A stretch of 64,000 bases of DNA, taken from Setophaga petechia (taxonomy: Eukaryota > Chordata > Aves > Passeriformes > Parulidae). Shown here piece after piece: positions 22,301 through 36,099 of this stretch (position 1 is its first letter; the number at the start of each line of letters is the position of its first letter). The notes below the pieces were generated by a model. The model had not been told where the DNA came from. It saw only the letters and a program-made list of their open reading frames with translations, and did not search any database. Location of the stretch: positions 5,704,001-5,768,000 of the forward strand of contig JANCRA010000040.1 of NCBI GenBank assembly GCA_024362935.1. Direction: 5' to 3'. The position numbers and the translations under genes are program-made.

Positions 22301-25300
22301 ATTAAAACCATGGAAACCATGAAAAGCCTCTTGCTTAGAAGCAAGGGAACTCAGCAATTGCAGTGGGCACCACTCACACTGAGAATCCTGTGAATGCTTA
22401 CATTTATCATGACCCAGACCAACCATGGTGAAGAATTCTTTCTTCCCTTTGTTGATGTTCCGAGGCTTTCCTGCAATGTGGAAAAATCCACTGTAAAGTT
22501 TGCAGCATATCTGTGCTTAAAGTCATCTTAATCATCACTTCAGCTCAAGGAACAGGTATTTCTGATTTCAGTCAGCTCTCAGCTCCCTCTGAACTGGTAT
22601 CTTAAGATTTCTCATGCTACTTGGTTAAGCATCTTAAGAGTCTTAAGAATTCTCAAGATTTTTCTTGCTGCTACAAGACTTTTAAAGTGCCTTCCACTTT
22701 CATTCTAATATATAACTGGGCAGAAATAGGAATGTAATTTCTAATTATTCTGATCTGGGGTTGAAACTAGAAATACTTAAATCTTATTAGACAGATTGCT
22801 CTTCTAAGATTTCAAGTTAATGTCCATGAATGAAAAAAGCTGAAAATTCGTGGGGAATTATCTATATTAGGCATGAACTCTACCTAGCCCAGTTTCTGTA
22901 TAAAAGTTAAATGCCTGGTCTGAACTCATTATGGGCCTCCCTTGACAGCTAATGGAGACAATGACACCTGCCTTCTAGAACAGAGACCTTTGCCTAAATG
23001 AGATATCTTTCGTAGTATAAGATAAAATGCTGTATAAAGGCTCTTATTTCTCTCTGCTGATACAAGTTAGTCACTCCAATTTGACATTTAACTCTTAGCC
23101 CACATAAATTAACTGTGATGAATCCACTCATGAATATTTGCACTTTCTATGTTTTGTTTTTAAATTGAAGTAGTAAACAAGGTGACTTGATATGGATTCT
23201 TAATTAGTCAGACATGATTTCTTTATCTGAGGGTATAACTTTTCATTTTTGGCATGTGAGTATGAGGCTTTGAAGCAAAACAGTAAGGAAGAAATTGTCT
23301 AGATGCCTCCTATGTTTTCTTATTCAGGTCATTCTTATTACAATTTTGAATGAAAAAAAATGCCACAAAAACTTGTTCTTTTTATGGGCTTAATAGCAAA
23401 ATAATGAAAAATCAAAATCTAGCAAAATAGGTTTAAAATTCTATAACTGTAATTAACCTTAATAAATTTGAGTATTGCATTTCTCCAGACTAAGATAACT
23501 AAAGTCTAAGTAATGAATTGATGAATTAACCACAGTGTGTTATTAAGTCAATAATATTCACAAATGTTGGACAACAGTTAAGATTCACTTAATGAAAATC
23601 TTCTGCATATAAGTGATTCTTACACATGATTAATTATAGAAATAAAAATAATGCCACCTATTTTCTTTACTGTCTTCTGTGCGGGAAGAAGGAGCCTGTT
23701 CTATATGGGATTTAAACAGTTAACTCTTGTTTCTTTGTGTCAATATAGACTTGTGCATACCTTTATTTTAAGGCTTGTGTGGCAGATTTCTTTTTTCCAT
23801 GATTACAATATAAAGTTATGGTGATATGTGGCATTGTGAAATGGTGCTTGCCAAAAATAAGAATCCTCTAGTGCATTTGCTGAATACACAAGGGCAGACT
23901 CATCTGCACCTCTACACATACTCTGGAGAATGTCAGAACAGTATTTATAGGCAGAGGTAATGTCTTTATTAAACAATCTCTTGCTGGAAGAATGTGACAG
24001 GCTTTCAGATGGGCAAGTCCCTTTCCAGATCTGAAGTAGAAATAAGGAATTTAAAATCCTCAGTGGAATGCATTAGATGGGATGTATTCAAATGAGAGCA
24101 GTTGGTGCTTGTGGAGAAGCAGAGAAGGGGAGACAGTAGAAAGTTGTTTATTGACTGCAGTAAAGGAAGTATCCCCTGCATTTCTCATTCTTGTGTATTT
24201 TTATTATCTCAGCATATCTTCAAAAAATCTTTAACAGAAAATTAACAAAGATTCTTGCTTATTTGGCTCAGATAAAGGATTGTCTCTAATGGTAAACAGA
24301 CTTTACCAGAACAGTATTCCACAAACTTCAAAGTACTTTCAAAAGAAAATTTAAAATTCATATACACTAGTACTTACCCAATCTATACCACTTTCCCCAA
24401 ATTCAACAATATGTAATTTACCCTTAATAAATCTATTTAAGGCAATAAAAAAGTTATATTAATTTAAACAGGAACCAGACAGAAGATTATTCAATGAAAT
24501 AGAATGTACTTTACTGGTATCCAAGTGATACATTCTTTCTTAGCCATTTGAACACGATGGAAAGGACACTACCAATAGGAAAAATATCATTAAAATAATA
24601 TAAAATTATTTATCATGTATTTAAAGACAGGAAATCCATCAATAACATGTAAAAATTGTGGATAATAATTCTTGTACAGTCGTTATCCTGGGTACTTGGT
24701 TTGTGACATTATTTGATACTTGAAAGTGGAAGTTTATTCATCTTCTAATGCCAAAGAAACAATTCTTTAGGTTTACATTTAGCAGAATTTATTCCCTGAA
24801 TAACCCTACCAGAATCAGGTATAGAATGAATTTCACTGATTACTTTTTGTAAAGAATCATTTTAATTTGCATTTACACAGTGCTTGGTATCAAAGGATCT
24901 CAAAGCATATGACTGTTAATTAAATTTCATGACTGGTCCCTGTGAAAGATATGCCTAGCATTATCATTTAAAGTTTTATTGTATTATTAAAATCTTGGCA
25001 TTCCTTCTCACCATTGTCTTCCCATGGAAAATGTTGAGCTGAATTTTTTGTCAACTTTGTTTTTGTCAGTTCTACTTCAGTGATTACAGTCAATGAAGAC
25101 TGATAGAAAATGTTTAGGTGCGATAGCCCATAGAATGGAATGTTCATTTTAGGAGATTTAGGGAGTATTTTAGGACTCACTGTAAACTTCTTGAACATTG
25201 AACAACCTACGATAATTCCAGGAAATAGTGAGGCAAAGAATGGTTATTGGGGTCTTGTTTTTCAGCCCCTTGTTTAAAGACGCAGGACATATTCCCTTCA

Positions 25301-25571
25301 TGGGGATTTCATAGTACTAAGTCCTAGAAAATAGGTCTGCATCTCTATTTGAGACATACTTCTAAATGCAGCCCTGTAGAGGAAGACAATTCTGTCCCTT
25401 TTTCTGTTGTTAGTTCTTTTGCAACAGTAAGCTTGATTTTGGATTTAGGCATCTACATTTCACCCAGATCCAACTTATGGTATTGCTAGCCTCTTTTTTT
25501 GCAGCTGACTTGATGAGACTAAGCAAATGTAATGCATCAAATTTTTCCCTTTTAGGAAATCATAGGAAAAC

Positions 25572-25773
25572 AGTGTAAGAGGAATATTGTTCAACATCAC
25601 AAGAAATTACCCAGGGAGGTCACACAATTTCTGTCTTCAGAAATTTTGGGGAACAGATTAGACATATCCATGCTACCTGATCTCATATTGAAAACTGACC
25701 CATTCCACGTAAGGCAGTGGTCTATGTGGCCTCATGATTTCCCTCACAACTGAGATGATTATGCTCCTGTGAA
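25572..25773 (+). mobile_element. Old, highly diverged CR1 LINE 3' end
   Basis: The order of blocks follows a CR1 3' region read rightward. A CAGTGTAAGAGG-like start corresponds to CACTGTGAGGGT. ACCCAGGGAGGTCACACAATTT corresponds to the CCCAGAGAGGTTGTGGA part. A CAGTGGTCTATGTGGCCTCA-like part corresponds to GGTTGGACTAGATGACCTCA. The end resembles the ATTCTGTGAA tail. Many substitutions separate it from the younger copies. I infer an ancient insertion; an alignment to CR1 consensus sequences would settle it. Confidence 0.55.
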
Positions 25774-27067
25774 ATCTTGCTATGTGGATATCTGGTATGG
25801 GTACTCTGATAGAAACCAGCAATGCACTGTCAGTGATTTGCTCATTATGATTGCGTTATGTCAACCCAGCAAGACATCTATCAACAGGTTGATTTTTGGG
25901 CATTACTACTGCTCAGATTTATTTGGGTTTATCTTGTATTCAGCTTCTTAATAGTTTTGTCTGCTTCTTCTGGTCTCTACATTCTTATTTATCTTCAACA
26001 AGAGAGGTTAAACCAGGAAATGCTGATGCATGAGAGAGACTCATTGGCATAATTGTAAATACAAACCAGAAAACTCAACTCTCCATCCTCATGGTGGTGT
26101 CTGCACTGAACATCAACTTTTCCAAGAAGACATGTTCTGGATTGCACAAGCAGAGTGAAGCAGAGCACAGTTATAGGAATTAAAGCTCTGCTTCTTGGCA
26201 GAAGCCTGTGTGAAATCCCAAGGTTTCTGTGCAATGGTCAATGTTCAGTAGTCAGCGCTAGTTACAGCCATCACTCACAAATGATAGGGTAGTTAATGTC
26301 TTTTAAGCATTTAAAAGGGAGCAAAATCATATAAAAGGCTTCTACTTTGGCTACAGCTGCACAGCAAATAACAGTAAAGAACTACTTTGTCTAAAGTTTT
26401 GCAATTCACTGCCCACAGAAGCCTCCAGTAGGCTTGCAAAACTTTTCAGGATCTGATGATGATCAATCATTTATCTGCCATCCACAGTCTACCATCCTGG
26501 TTGAAAATTAAGAGAGATATGGTTTTTCTGGAGGTGATGCAACTTCTCAGTTACTAGCAGTTCAAAACAATAGGAAGATAAATGGAAAGTATATATGCAG
26601 GCATATTTATATGCAAACATAGCAAAAATATTCTTTATTATGATCAAAACTATGGGACAGGGTAAATTTGGTTCTATTGTTTTCTTGCATTGATAGTTTT
26701 ACTAAAATTTAGTGCCTCCATAACCACAGGTTGATGTTAATCTCAACTAACTATAGGCAACTAATTTAAAACTATTTTTCTTCCATGAGTAGTGAGAAGA
26801 AAGTAGGCACAATAAAACACTGTGTCATGCGTGAAACCTCTAAGATAGTTGCATGGACACAGGAGATGAATCCTTACCAGAACCTCCCCACTTCAGCTCA
26901 GTTACCATCAATATCATTACTTTCTTAAGAAATTCTTCCCGAAAGAGAATATTTCATCTTCCAAAAATTTTGACCTTAAAATGTGGTGTGATGACTCCTG
27001 ATTTCTTCTGTATGGTAACTAACAAAATCTTAGTGGATTCTGTTTCTCATCACAAGACTAATGAAAA
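25774..27067. other. Unique AT-rich DNA
   Basis: No gene, repeat family or RNA was recognised. Short open frames at 25.77-26.05 kb (plus strand) and 26.0-26.2 kb (minus strand) overlap and have no domain character. Confidence 0.5.
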
Positions 27068-27137
27068 GTCCAAGGGAGTTGGAACTACATGATCATTAAT
27101 GTACTTTACATCCCAAACCATTCTGTGGTTCTATGAT
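27068..27137 (+). mobile_element. CR1 LINE 3' terminal fragment
   Basis: GGGAGTTGGAACTACATGAT is followed within 70 bp by CCCAAACCATTCTGTGGTTC and TATGA. This is the terminal part of a CR1 3' UTR with its tail repeats. Only about 70 bp is retained. Confidence 0.8.
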
Positions 27138-28699
27138 TTTCTTTCTCCAGAGATCTACCATAAACAGTAATTTCTGTTTAATTTGTGTTTTGGGGTTTCT
27201 TTTGGGTTTGTTGTATTTTTTTGCTTGGCCTTACGTTTTTTTTTGGGAATCCTCATTTGAGTGCACGTACCAAGTAAGAACCAGAAGTTGATCCCTGTTG
27301 TCAAAAATCAATAAATATTAACTAGGGTATTAAATATTGATGAGTTCAAAATCACTGCAAATATCGAGGAACAATACATTTTGCTGTGCATCAAAACAAG
27401 ACATAAACCCAATATTTTGGCCCTGGTATATGTGCAGATATTGCTAAATTCACTACAACTGTGTGAATTTGAAGATAAAAACTGATGAGTTATGCTTTGC
27501 TATGGATATTGACCACCATGATCATATATATGTGTTGATACATACATTTTGAACTTCGTACTTAATGAGCTGCTTTACTTATTTTTCTGAATGAAAATTC
27601 TAATGAAGAAGTGAAATTAAAACCACTGAAAAAGAAATAATGGCCCTTCTCTTCTGTAATGGCAGCATTAAATTTGATAAAGTTCATTGTTATGAATGAA
27701 GATTGAATGAATTATCATGACAAGAGAAATGTATTTCCAGGACCTGTTATTAACCATTACTCATGTGCTAAAAGAACAAAGATAGTTTCAACTGGTTCCA
27801 TCCAGTCAAGAAATATGCTTCCTATGTGCAATAATACTACTTATTTCACATTAATTTTTCTATATTTGTCATCTTTATAATTGTTTTTATAAATATTTTC
27901 TTTATTTATTTCTCTATATCCATACTTTCTGAGGCTTTGCTTACTGGAAAAGATTCAATAATTGTAAATGAAATACAAGTATGGGAAACATGATGCATGG
28001 GAAAATATGTTTAGGAAGATAAGCATGAACAGAAGCATGCTAAAAGATGACCTTGGCAAAGCTAAAGCAAAATTTGAGCAAAGCTGAAATCTAACCATTC
28101 TATTCAAAAAGTCCTTATTCATCCAAGATAAGCAGTTGCAGACTTAGGGGAAAAGGCTTGAGTCCTTTTATATTTAGAACTTCACCCATATCTCAGAATT
28201 AGCCTCCTTGTTTTGGAGAAAGTACTTCACATTTGTCAGGAACAGTATTTATGCCAGAGATGTAGGGCCACAGGAAGCCCAGAGGAGAGGCCAAGCCAAC
28301 CACTATATGATATGGATGTGCCACTTTTGTCTATATTCTGCTTACAGGGGATTCTGAATATTGACTCCCTCCTCAGAGCCTCTTTCCTTTATCCTGATCA
28401 TCAGGAAAAGAGTCAGGCACTGTAGGAGATCGTTTGGGCTGAACAGGAATTCCTGATGGAGGTCAAATGCATAAGGGAAATTCAGATGGAAGCTTTGTCA
28501 GGAAATAGAAATGAGGACAGGCTACCAAGAAAGAATTATTTGCAGTGATTCTTCAAGTGTTGGATACCAGGCTATACTGGATCTTTTCACAACAACAAAG
28601 GTTGAGAGAAAATTAGATGTGGTTTTGCTCTCTTTTTTTAAGTATGGGTTTGGAAACCAAGTACCTGTAGGAATCCAGGCCAGAAGATGTATGAAAAGA
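27138..28699. other. Unique AT-rich DNA
   Basis: Long AT-rich stretches with TTTATTTATT-like runs near 27.85-27.92 kb. No gene or mobile element was recognised. Confidence 0.5.
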
Positions 28700-29065
28700 G
28701 GGAGCTAGCTTTTTTCAGCTGGAGAAGAGATTAGAAAGGGAATCTGACTACTCTCTTCACCTACTTGACGAGAATTACAGACAAGATGGAACCAGATTCT
28801 CTCAGTGGTGCATGATGAACAGAGAAGAACCAAGAACTGCAAGTCATAATAAAGAAAATTTCCATTAGGCATAAGGGAATAATTTTACAGACTGAAGGTG
28901 ACAGAGCCCACAGAGGCTGTGAAATCTCCATCTCTGGAAATGTTGCAAACTGGTCTGGAAAAGTTGGTCAGCAGCCTAATCAGACTCCATGCCTTGAACA
29001 CGAATTTGGATCATGTAGTCTCCACAAATCCCTCCCAGCCTAATATTTTCTCATTCTATGCCATC
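28700..29065 (+). mobile_element. Old CR1 LINE 3' region
   Basis: The segment TTTTTCAGCTGGAGAAGAGA (about 28711) matches the CR1 ORF2 stretch that normally encodes a LFSLEKRRL-like sequence. It is followed by the ORF2 end and 3' UTR blocks, including GAGGCTGTGAAATCTCCATC, AAATGTTGCAAACTGGTCTG and CAGCAGCCTAATC. The end is a GGATCATGTAGTCTCC region and an ATTTTCTCATTCTATG tail. Divergence and indels are heavy, so no ORF survives. This looks like an ancient copy from a different subfamily than the younger ones at 3304 and 30071. Confidence 0.72.
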
Positions 29066-30070
29066 CAGCTGTGGATCAAGATATTAATTCCTATCCATTT
29101 TTCATTCCTGAAAGTGTCCAATTACTGTTTTCCAGTTATTGATTTGGTCTAAAAAAATAGTTAATCAATCTCAAAAGGAGCAAGAGTGCAAGCCAGGTTG
29201 GAAGAGAATAAAAGGAATATTGCAGTGCAAGAAACCTCAGACTTCTGCAATGGTTGGAAACCTTATGTGTGAAGTTTAAGCTGTGGATATATAATGTAAT
29301 TGGGATGACTTTCTGTTAACTCAATGGATTTAAAAATGGTATATCAGAGAGGACAGGACTGGGTACAGACACATCATCAAAGAATCTCCACAGCTCTAAA
29401 TTTTTGCTGGAGGAAAAGTCAATAGTGATGCTAGAACCTGAGACCAAAGAGGGAAAAATTACCATTTTCACTGTAACATACGTCATTTTTCCATGTTTTC
29501 TTTTTTGTTGTTTTGGTTTTTTTTAATATTCTCATGATGCTAGAAAAAATTGTCAAGGAGGGAGACATTTTCTGTGCAGTCATTCTTTTAATCTTGGGTC
29601 TTGCACCCCCCAGCTCAGAATGCATGGATGTAAAAGGGTAAATTCCTCACAAATATCAAACTGTCACAAAATATTCCCTGTATTGGAATACAGAAAGTAG
29701 CCACAGGCTACCTTTGTTTTATCAGTGTTTCCTCCTTTTTTAAAGTTGAATTTCAAAAAAAGACCTGAAATTGTGAATTCACTTCTTTAGTTTGTTTTCT
29801 AGCTTCCTCTGTCTTAATAAACATGTCAATCAGTCTCAGATCCTCTGTCTTTCATAGGCTTGGGAAAAGAACAAATAAAAGAGGTTTCCCTTTTCTCTCA
29901 TTGACTTCCTCTGTTTTCTTGAGTCCTAGTCCACAGGGTCTGTTTGGAAAGAAATTAAGAGCCTTGACATCAGCTTTTTAAAGTTCTGAACATTTTAAAA
30001 CTAAATGTTCCCCAGGCTTCACTCAGGAAACATATTATCTTGGAAAACTAACTGAGATCAGTGCTTGGCA
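29066..30070. other. Unique non-coding DNA
   Basis: No gene or repeat family was seen. It holds T-rich and A-rich tracts (for example near 29505-29525) only. Confidence 0.5.
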
Positions 30071-30290
30071 TCATAATGATGGAATCATAGAATGGTTTGG
30101 ATTGGAAGGAACCTTACAGACTATCCACCTTCTCTGCCATGAGCAGGAGCACCTTCCACTAGACCAGGTTGCTCAGAGCATCATATGACCTGGTATTGAA
30201 CAATTCCAGGGATGGGGCACCCACAACTTCTCTGGGAAACCTGTGATAGTATCTCATCACTCTCATAGTGAAGAAATAATAGTTTATTTT
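30071..30290 (-). mobile_element. CR1 LINE 3' end fragment
   Basis: It starts with TCATAATGATGGAATCATAG and AATGGTTTGGATTGGAAGGA, the reverse complement of the CR1 tail. It continues through the GCCATGAGCAGGAGCACCTT, CCACTAGACCAGGTTGCTCA and TTCCAGGGATGGGGCACCCA blocks of the 3' UTR and ORF2 end. It fades near CTCATAGTGAAGAAATAAT. This is a 5'-truncated minus-strand copy of about 220 bp with moderate divergence. Confidence 0.93.
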
Positions 30291-33200
30291 ATTAAATGAT
30301 ACTTAAATTTACACCAGCAGTGTTAATTTTGTTTTCTCATGAGCCCAGAAGAGAGCTTAAAAAAAGGGAAAATGAGAGATAAATTAGATAGGTAGATATT
30401 TGTGGTCTGGCTTGCTTGGTGATTAATTTCTCTATGCATTTTCCAGGTTCAAAGGGAGTGTTCTGGTCAATGTCATTCTTTCATGCAGCAGCACATTTTT
30501 TCATGAATTATGTATTTGCACAAAGTACCTATGACTCATGAATGGTGTGCTTAGTAGTCAGGTGCTTCTTTTTCCTCTAAACTGGACAATATGTAAATAA
30601 AACAAAGACAAAAATTTCATCATCAATCAGTTTGGCTGTAGTTTATGACTCCTCTACTATTCATGTGTATTTTCTCTCTGCTGTTTTTGCTCATCTTCTT
30701 GCGTGCAGGTTTTATTGTATCAGGTTCCCTTTCCAGGTGCTTATGCAGCACTATTAAGCTTTCAGCTCAGAACTGCTTACACAGGCAAAACTTCACTTCA
30801 CTAGAGATTTCCTTCAGTGAGACACACTCATAGTACTTCAATTTCTCCTGCGAGAAGTTAGAGGGGGAATGAAAGAGTCTAACCTCTTGTAAGAGAAGTG
30901 GCTCTAAGACAATATGATTAACAACTGCTTACAGAACACACAAAAATGTAATAGAATATTTTTACTCCAAAACATATCTGTGTCCATGAACAAATATTAA
31001 CTGACTTGTTCCCTTTCCAGACCCATGTGTTGACTTTGTACTTCTATCAATTTTATTTCCATTGTAAAGGCAAAATATAGTTTGCGTTGTAGAAGATCTA
31101 AACGAACAGTTTTGGTAAATAGATGGAGGAATATCTAACTTCAAAGTGAAAGATTCTCCCAAAGTGACTTCCCCTATTACTAAAGTATATCCAAAAAAAA
31201 TTCAAGTTAAAAAGAAAAATATGTAAACATAACACATAAAAACAACTTATCCTGATGATAGACCTGAATCAAACTATTAAACTCAATTTTCCTTTAGTTC
31301 AGTGGGCGCAGGTGGCACTTGAAGATTGCAGGTCATTCTACCAGAAGAGGTGTGTAACCTGAAGCTTTTGTGGTGCTGGCAGACAATAGCACTTTCCCCT
31401 CAGCACAGGATTGCTTCCCCTTGGCCAAAGAACAAACAAATGTTCTTTTGCACGTTCTATTCTTCTTTGTACTTGAATTAAAAATCAGTTGAAGTTGCTT
31501 GACTGGGAGCAACTTCAAGGCAAGAGCATCTTGCTGGCTGTAAAACAGCATGTGGAGTGCTTTTGGAAATCCCTCCACCCCACTGTGAGCCTTTCTGAGA
31601 AGCTTCTTTAATGGTTCCCTACATTCAGAATGCCAATTATTCTCCCAGTAAAGGCCAGTTTTCAGTGTTACCTTCTGCAAAGGGAAGCCACGGACTCTTT
31701 TCAATAAACCATTGAGCAGTTTTATGCACCTTTTCTTTTCTGTCACTGTCAATAGGGGCTGACTCCAGTAATAGCCTAACTTTCTGTCATTCAGACATTA
31801 CTGGCTGTGTCCCAATCACTCTTTGTGGTTACTGAGGTGTCATTCAGTTCCAAGGGAACCTGGGGCTCATCTATCACTTTGATATTGCTCAGCTATTATA
31901 ATTGCACAGATGACTCATCGTGGACTATAACAAAGTCTTCCAAGACACTTAATGGGAACAATAAGGACTCAAAGATATTGGCTGCAGCTCACCCAGTGGA
32001 AAAGTTTCACTTTTTTTGTTATGCAGGGTAGGACACTGGGTTCTGGCTGTCCCCTGTTCTTGCTATGAAACCCTAGATATTCAACCAGGATAGACCAATG
32101 CACTGGGTTTGGGATGGACCTCAGTTCCTGAAATGAGGAAGTGGGCTCCTACAAGACTTTGCACATGATACACTTACACTTGCTAAATCTTTTCCTTTGA
32201 AGCTGCTTCCTGGGCTTTCTAATCACTATACATTTATGTACAGTCATACATCTTGAGTCCTACCTGCTCCCAGCTATGTTTAGAAAACTGTAGGGGCCAT
32301 TAAACCATTTAAACAAGTGTTTAATACAGGAATTGTTTGTCAGGTACTGGGGCTTATATGAAGAGTCATCTGTCTGGTAGCCCTAAAAATAGGGAAATTC
32401 AGGTATGTTCCTGTATGAAGAAATTCCTATTGCTTAGGATGTGGCTTTTTCTGACTATCTGGATATTGCAGATTTCTTTTCTGAGTTTTTTTGTTCATAG
32501 TAACAGTGGCCTTTGGGTTTCCTATTGGTGCAGGGCATATGAAGTATTTGTGCTATGATACCCAACTTAAAGGCAAGTAAGACCATGATGAGATTTGCTC
32601 TGAAGTCTACTTCTGTTCCCAAATTGATTGAGCTGATACAGCCACAAGAAATTTTGGTACATAGAACTGTGGCAGAGTCTCATTATCTCTGAGATCTTAA
32701 ACAATTAAATCTATCAGTTAGGCTATTGAAGAGCATGTCCCTGAGACAGTCTATCACTTTTTCTTCCACTGATGTGATGACTTTTACTTCAGGCCGATGG
32801 TCAGGAAGCCTGAAGAGATGATACTGCAATGGCTGCTTGTCTCTCTCTTCAGGGGGTCCTACAGGATGGCTGAGCAAAGGCTTGTTACAAGGAAAATGAA
32901 ACTTTTCACGAGGTCTCGTTATTAGAAAATGTGAGGATAAAATTAAACCTGAGACTGAAAAAACCCCAAACTTACAGCTGACTCGAGCTGCAGCAACTTA
33001 ATTTTTCCCCGTATTGCATGTTGAAAAGTACCCAAAGAATTAATGTACTTTTTTCAAAGCAACTATTATAGGCAAAGTTTTAACACTTTTTCCTTATTCA
33101 GTCTGCTAAAACATTCACCTGAAACTCATTCTTTCAGCTTGTTATATCTCCCTACCTTGCAATTTGTTCAATACATTTTTTTCCTGCTAATTTTGTATTG

Positions 33201-36099
33201 TCTCTCTTTACTGAAATGTGAAAGCGACCTATCAGCAGAAACAATTATTGTAGCTTTTCCCTCCAACTTCAGAATGTAATTGTTATTCTTTAGATTTGTT
33301 TGGGTGCTATGGAAACTCTTAACTGACTTTTAATTAATAACCAAGCTAGATACAGCTGAATATTTTAACTGGCATATATACCTTTAGGATTTATAAACCA
33401 TCACTAACCCGCTTCAAACTGTGCTTGACCATGCTAAAGATTATGCAGAGTTAGTCAGAGAAAGGAAAGCTAAGAAGGGCAAAAGTTGCAGTCATATGCT
33501 TCCTGGGAACTTATCAAACAGAAACAAAGTCTATTTAAAAAAGCCAAGGTTATTCCTTTGCCCAGGCTAATCTGTTGTGCTCTGACAGATCAAAACTTGA
33601 AGGTACAAACACAGTTTTGGAATAGAGAACTGCTGTGAGCCATGAATTTGCAAAAGTGGAGCTGGCAAAGAAGGGAAGGTGAGCAGGCTGGGTTTAGCTT
33701 TAGATGGCTGTTTTTAGACTACCTTCCTCACCTTCAGTTTCTTCTTTAAAACTGTATCTGTAGCTGTGGAATTTTTGCATAAAGGACATTGCTTCAAAGC
33801 TTTGCATAATTTACGTTGCTCTCCCTCTGATCTTTCTGTTGGCTACTTACAAAGGAATCCATAATAAATTATCACAGGACTAACCAGGAAAAGGCAAGAA
33901 TGCCAATGTTAAATTTTGACATTTACAGTATCTCCTATTTTTCATCCTTATATATCAGTGACCTCAAGTAATTTCAAACATTTTCATATAGACCACCTAA
34001 AAATTGTACCCACAAAGCAATTATGGAAATACTTGCAACTAGAGGTTGCATTCAGAAGCTGTCAACCTCTGCTCAGGATACTGGATCTGGACTTGCAGAA
34101 AAATTCATCTGTATAATCCTGTTCCCTCCTGCCTTTTTATTTCAGAAGCCTTCAGACAGAGGTAAATGGGTAAAGCAAGGGCTGTCATGTCTTGGCCACA
34201 TGATGAGCATTCCACCTGTTATGTGATGGGCTTGAGTAGAGGTACCTGACCAGTTTGATAGAAAGAGATCAGCCAGCTCTATTTAAAGGGCTTCTTATGG
34301 CTAATGACAATGAAAATATTGTGCACCCAGAGAGCAAAGTTACACAATCCCATGTTATTTGTTTCGAAGCTGCAAAATGAAGTACTTCTGAAAAGTGTTT
34401 TTCACAGGCAAATGTTCTCTGTTAGTAGAGTCACTTAGCCAGAGCAAACTGAATTTGCAAGAGAAATTTATGAGAGCTCTACTCCCATTTAAAGAATCTC
34501 AGTGGATGAGTAGAAATTCCTTACATTTGGGAACCTCTCCCTCTAAGTTGCACATGGCTGTATGGTGGCTCAACAGCACCATGCAGGACCAAGAACTCAA
34601 GTTCACACACTTCCTCTCTCCTCCTTTCTTCAACCATATAGCTTCCCTATCACCTTTAACTCTAGTTCAGTATCTCAAATGAATGTTGGGTCATAGGACT
34701 CTTAGAAACTTAAAATGTCTGGGCAGTACATGTGGAGTCCAATGTAGCATACAAAAAGCCAGGGTGTTTGGTCATGCCTTGTAAAGTCATTCTGATGACT
34801 GTAGAAATTTCTTTTTCAACCTTCATGGAAAGGGAAATAAGATGTATCAACTTATATGAAATGATCAGAGTTTCTTTGATGGTGACATTTCAGATGTGTT
34901 TGTTATTATCAAAGAATCAGAATAGCCAGTTGATATCTTGTATTTTCTACGCTATTTAAAATGCTTTTTTTTACATAGGTCAGGTTAATCTGCTAGTGAA
35001 TGAATATTAATATAGCTCAATATTATCTTCTGGGATGTGAATTTTGACTTCATGAAATGCCAATTTCCCTAGAATTACTCTCAGTTTAAACTGGTGAAAA
35101 AGGAAACCAAAACAAGTTAAAAGTTTATGAATCAAAGAGATTTCCTTTGATTTTGATAAGACATGCTTATATATTCATAGGCAGAATTGGTTGTGCAGCA
35201 ATCATCTGGCATTTTGCAGCTCTCACACTACTTGAATACAGAAAATGAGAAAGAAGTTTTGGAAACTCAAATAGGTCTCATTACTAAGTAATGCATGAAC
35301 ACCCTCGTGTGCACAGCCTGCAGCACCTAGGAGATATGAAAAATTAAGAATGGCATAAAATTAACACAGAGCTTGCTGTTCCTGTATCTCTTAGGATGTA
35401 ATTTAATGATTAATTCTCCTGAGAATAGACTGTGTCAACTGATCAATGCAAATGAAAGCTGTTGAGTGGCTAATACCTGCAGTGATGGTTTGAAAAGTGG
35501 ATGGAGCTAAAAAGTCATAAGCACTAGAAGTAAAACTTGTATTACATTAAGAGACATTCTTTTTTCTTCACTCAAAGGAAGTCTAACGTGCTTGTGGAAA
35601 ACCGGAAACACACTCTCTGCAAATAGGTATCTTTTGTAACCCAAGTTAAGGCTATAGGATACGATGGGACCGTGTTGAGTATGCCCTTATGTCTTCTGTA
35701 AACTGTCTTATCCATTATCTCCTGTGAAAATATAGCTTTCTGTACCTGTCCCAACATAGTGTTTCTATTTTGTTTCTGAGAGCCTGGAATTCTCAACTTG
35801 AATTTAAAGAAGGATATCATAAAGATCTTCGTATCTGAGTATCTTTCACTGATAGGTTGAGAGGCACACAGCAAGTAACTCAACTTTCCTGTGTAAAAAT
35901 ATCTGCATGTTTTTTTGTGTTTGTACTGCACAGTGCTCTTGAAAGAATTTCTTCTTCAGCAAACTTTCAGGCACGATGTCATCATGATGCATATCAACAT
36001 GAAATCCTAAAACATTAAGCCCAGTGGTGGCCTTCATTTAATAAAAAAGCCAAACAACTAAAGCTTGACAAAATAAGTGGAGGTGCAAGTGTGGTATTA
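30291..36099. other. Unique non-coding DNA
   Basis: Nearly 6 kb without a recognisable gene or repeat. The longest chance frame outside repeats in the window lies here on the minus strand (31333-31752, 139 codons). It is lysine- and leucine-rich with no signal peptide, no domain I recognise and no flanking splice or promoter signals. A 119-codon minus-strand frame at 35572-35931 is similar in quality. A POU octamer (ATGCAAAT, 35446-35453) sits in a TAAT-rich stretch at 35385-35480. Confidence 0.5.

Larger units (their letters stand above)
14267..25571. other. Unique non-coding DNA
   Basis: No gene or repeat family was recognised with confidence over 11 kb. It contains inverted repeats at 14378, 15222-15247 (9-bp arms CTTACAGGA/TCCTGTAAG), 16614 and 17354, tandem duplications at 15671-15790, a purine mirror repeat at 19362-19380, and a cluster of CTTAAG words at 22600-22660. 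An exon-like segment lies at 18485-18548. Short words resembling the CR1 tail at 19003-19020 and 22101-22125 are too brief to call. Confidence 0.5.

Noticed and set aside
22600..22660. Cluster of three CTTAAG words
   Set aside because: Simple AT-biased sequence with low complexity; no further structure supports a site or repeat.
31333..31752. 139-codon minus-strand open frame, the longest outside repeats
   Set aside because: No recognisable domain, no splice or promoter context, and length within what chance gives for six frames of 64 kb. Reported only as part of the surrounding non-coding stretch.
34146..34161. 16-nt micro-exon between a strong acceptor (TTTTTATTTCAG) and GAG|GTAAAT
   Set aside because: Micro-exons this short are rare and cannot be supported from sequence alone; decoy pairs are frequent.
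35572..35931. 119-codon minus-strand open frame
   Set aside because: No domain or family signature and no neighbouring exon signals; likely chance.
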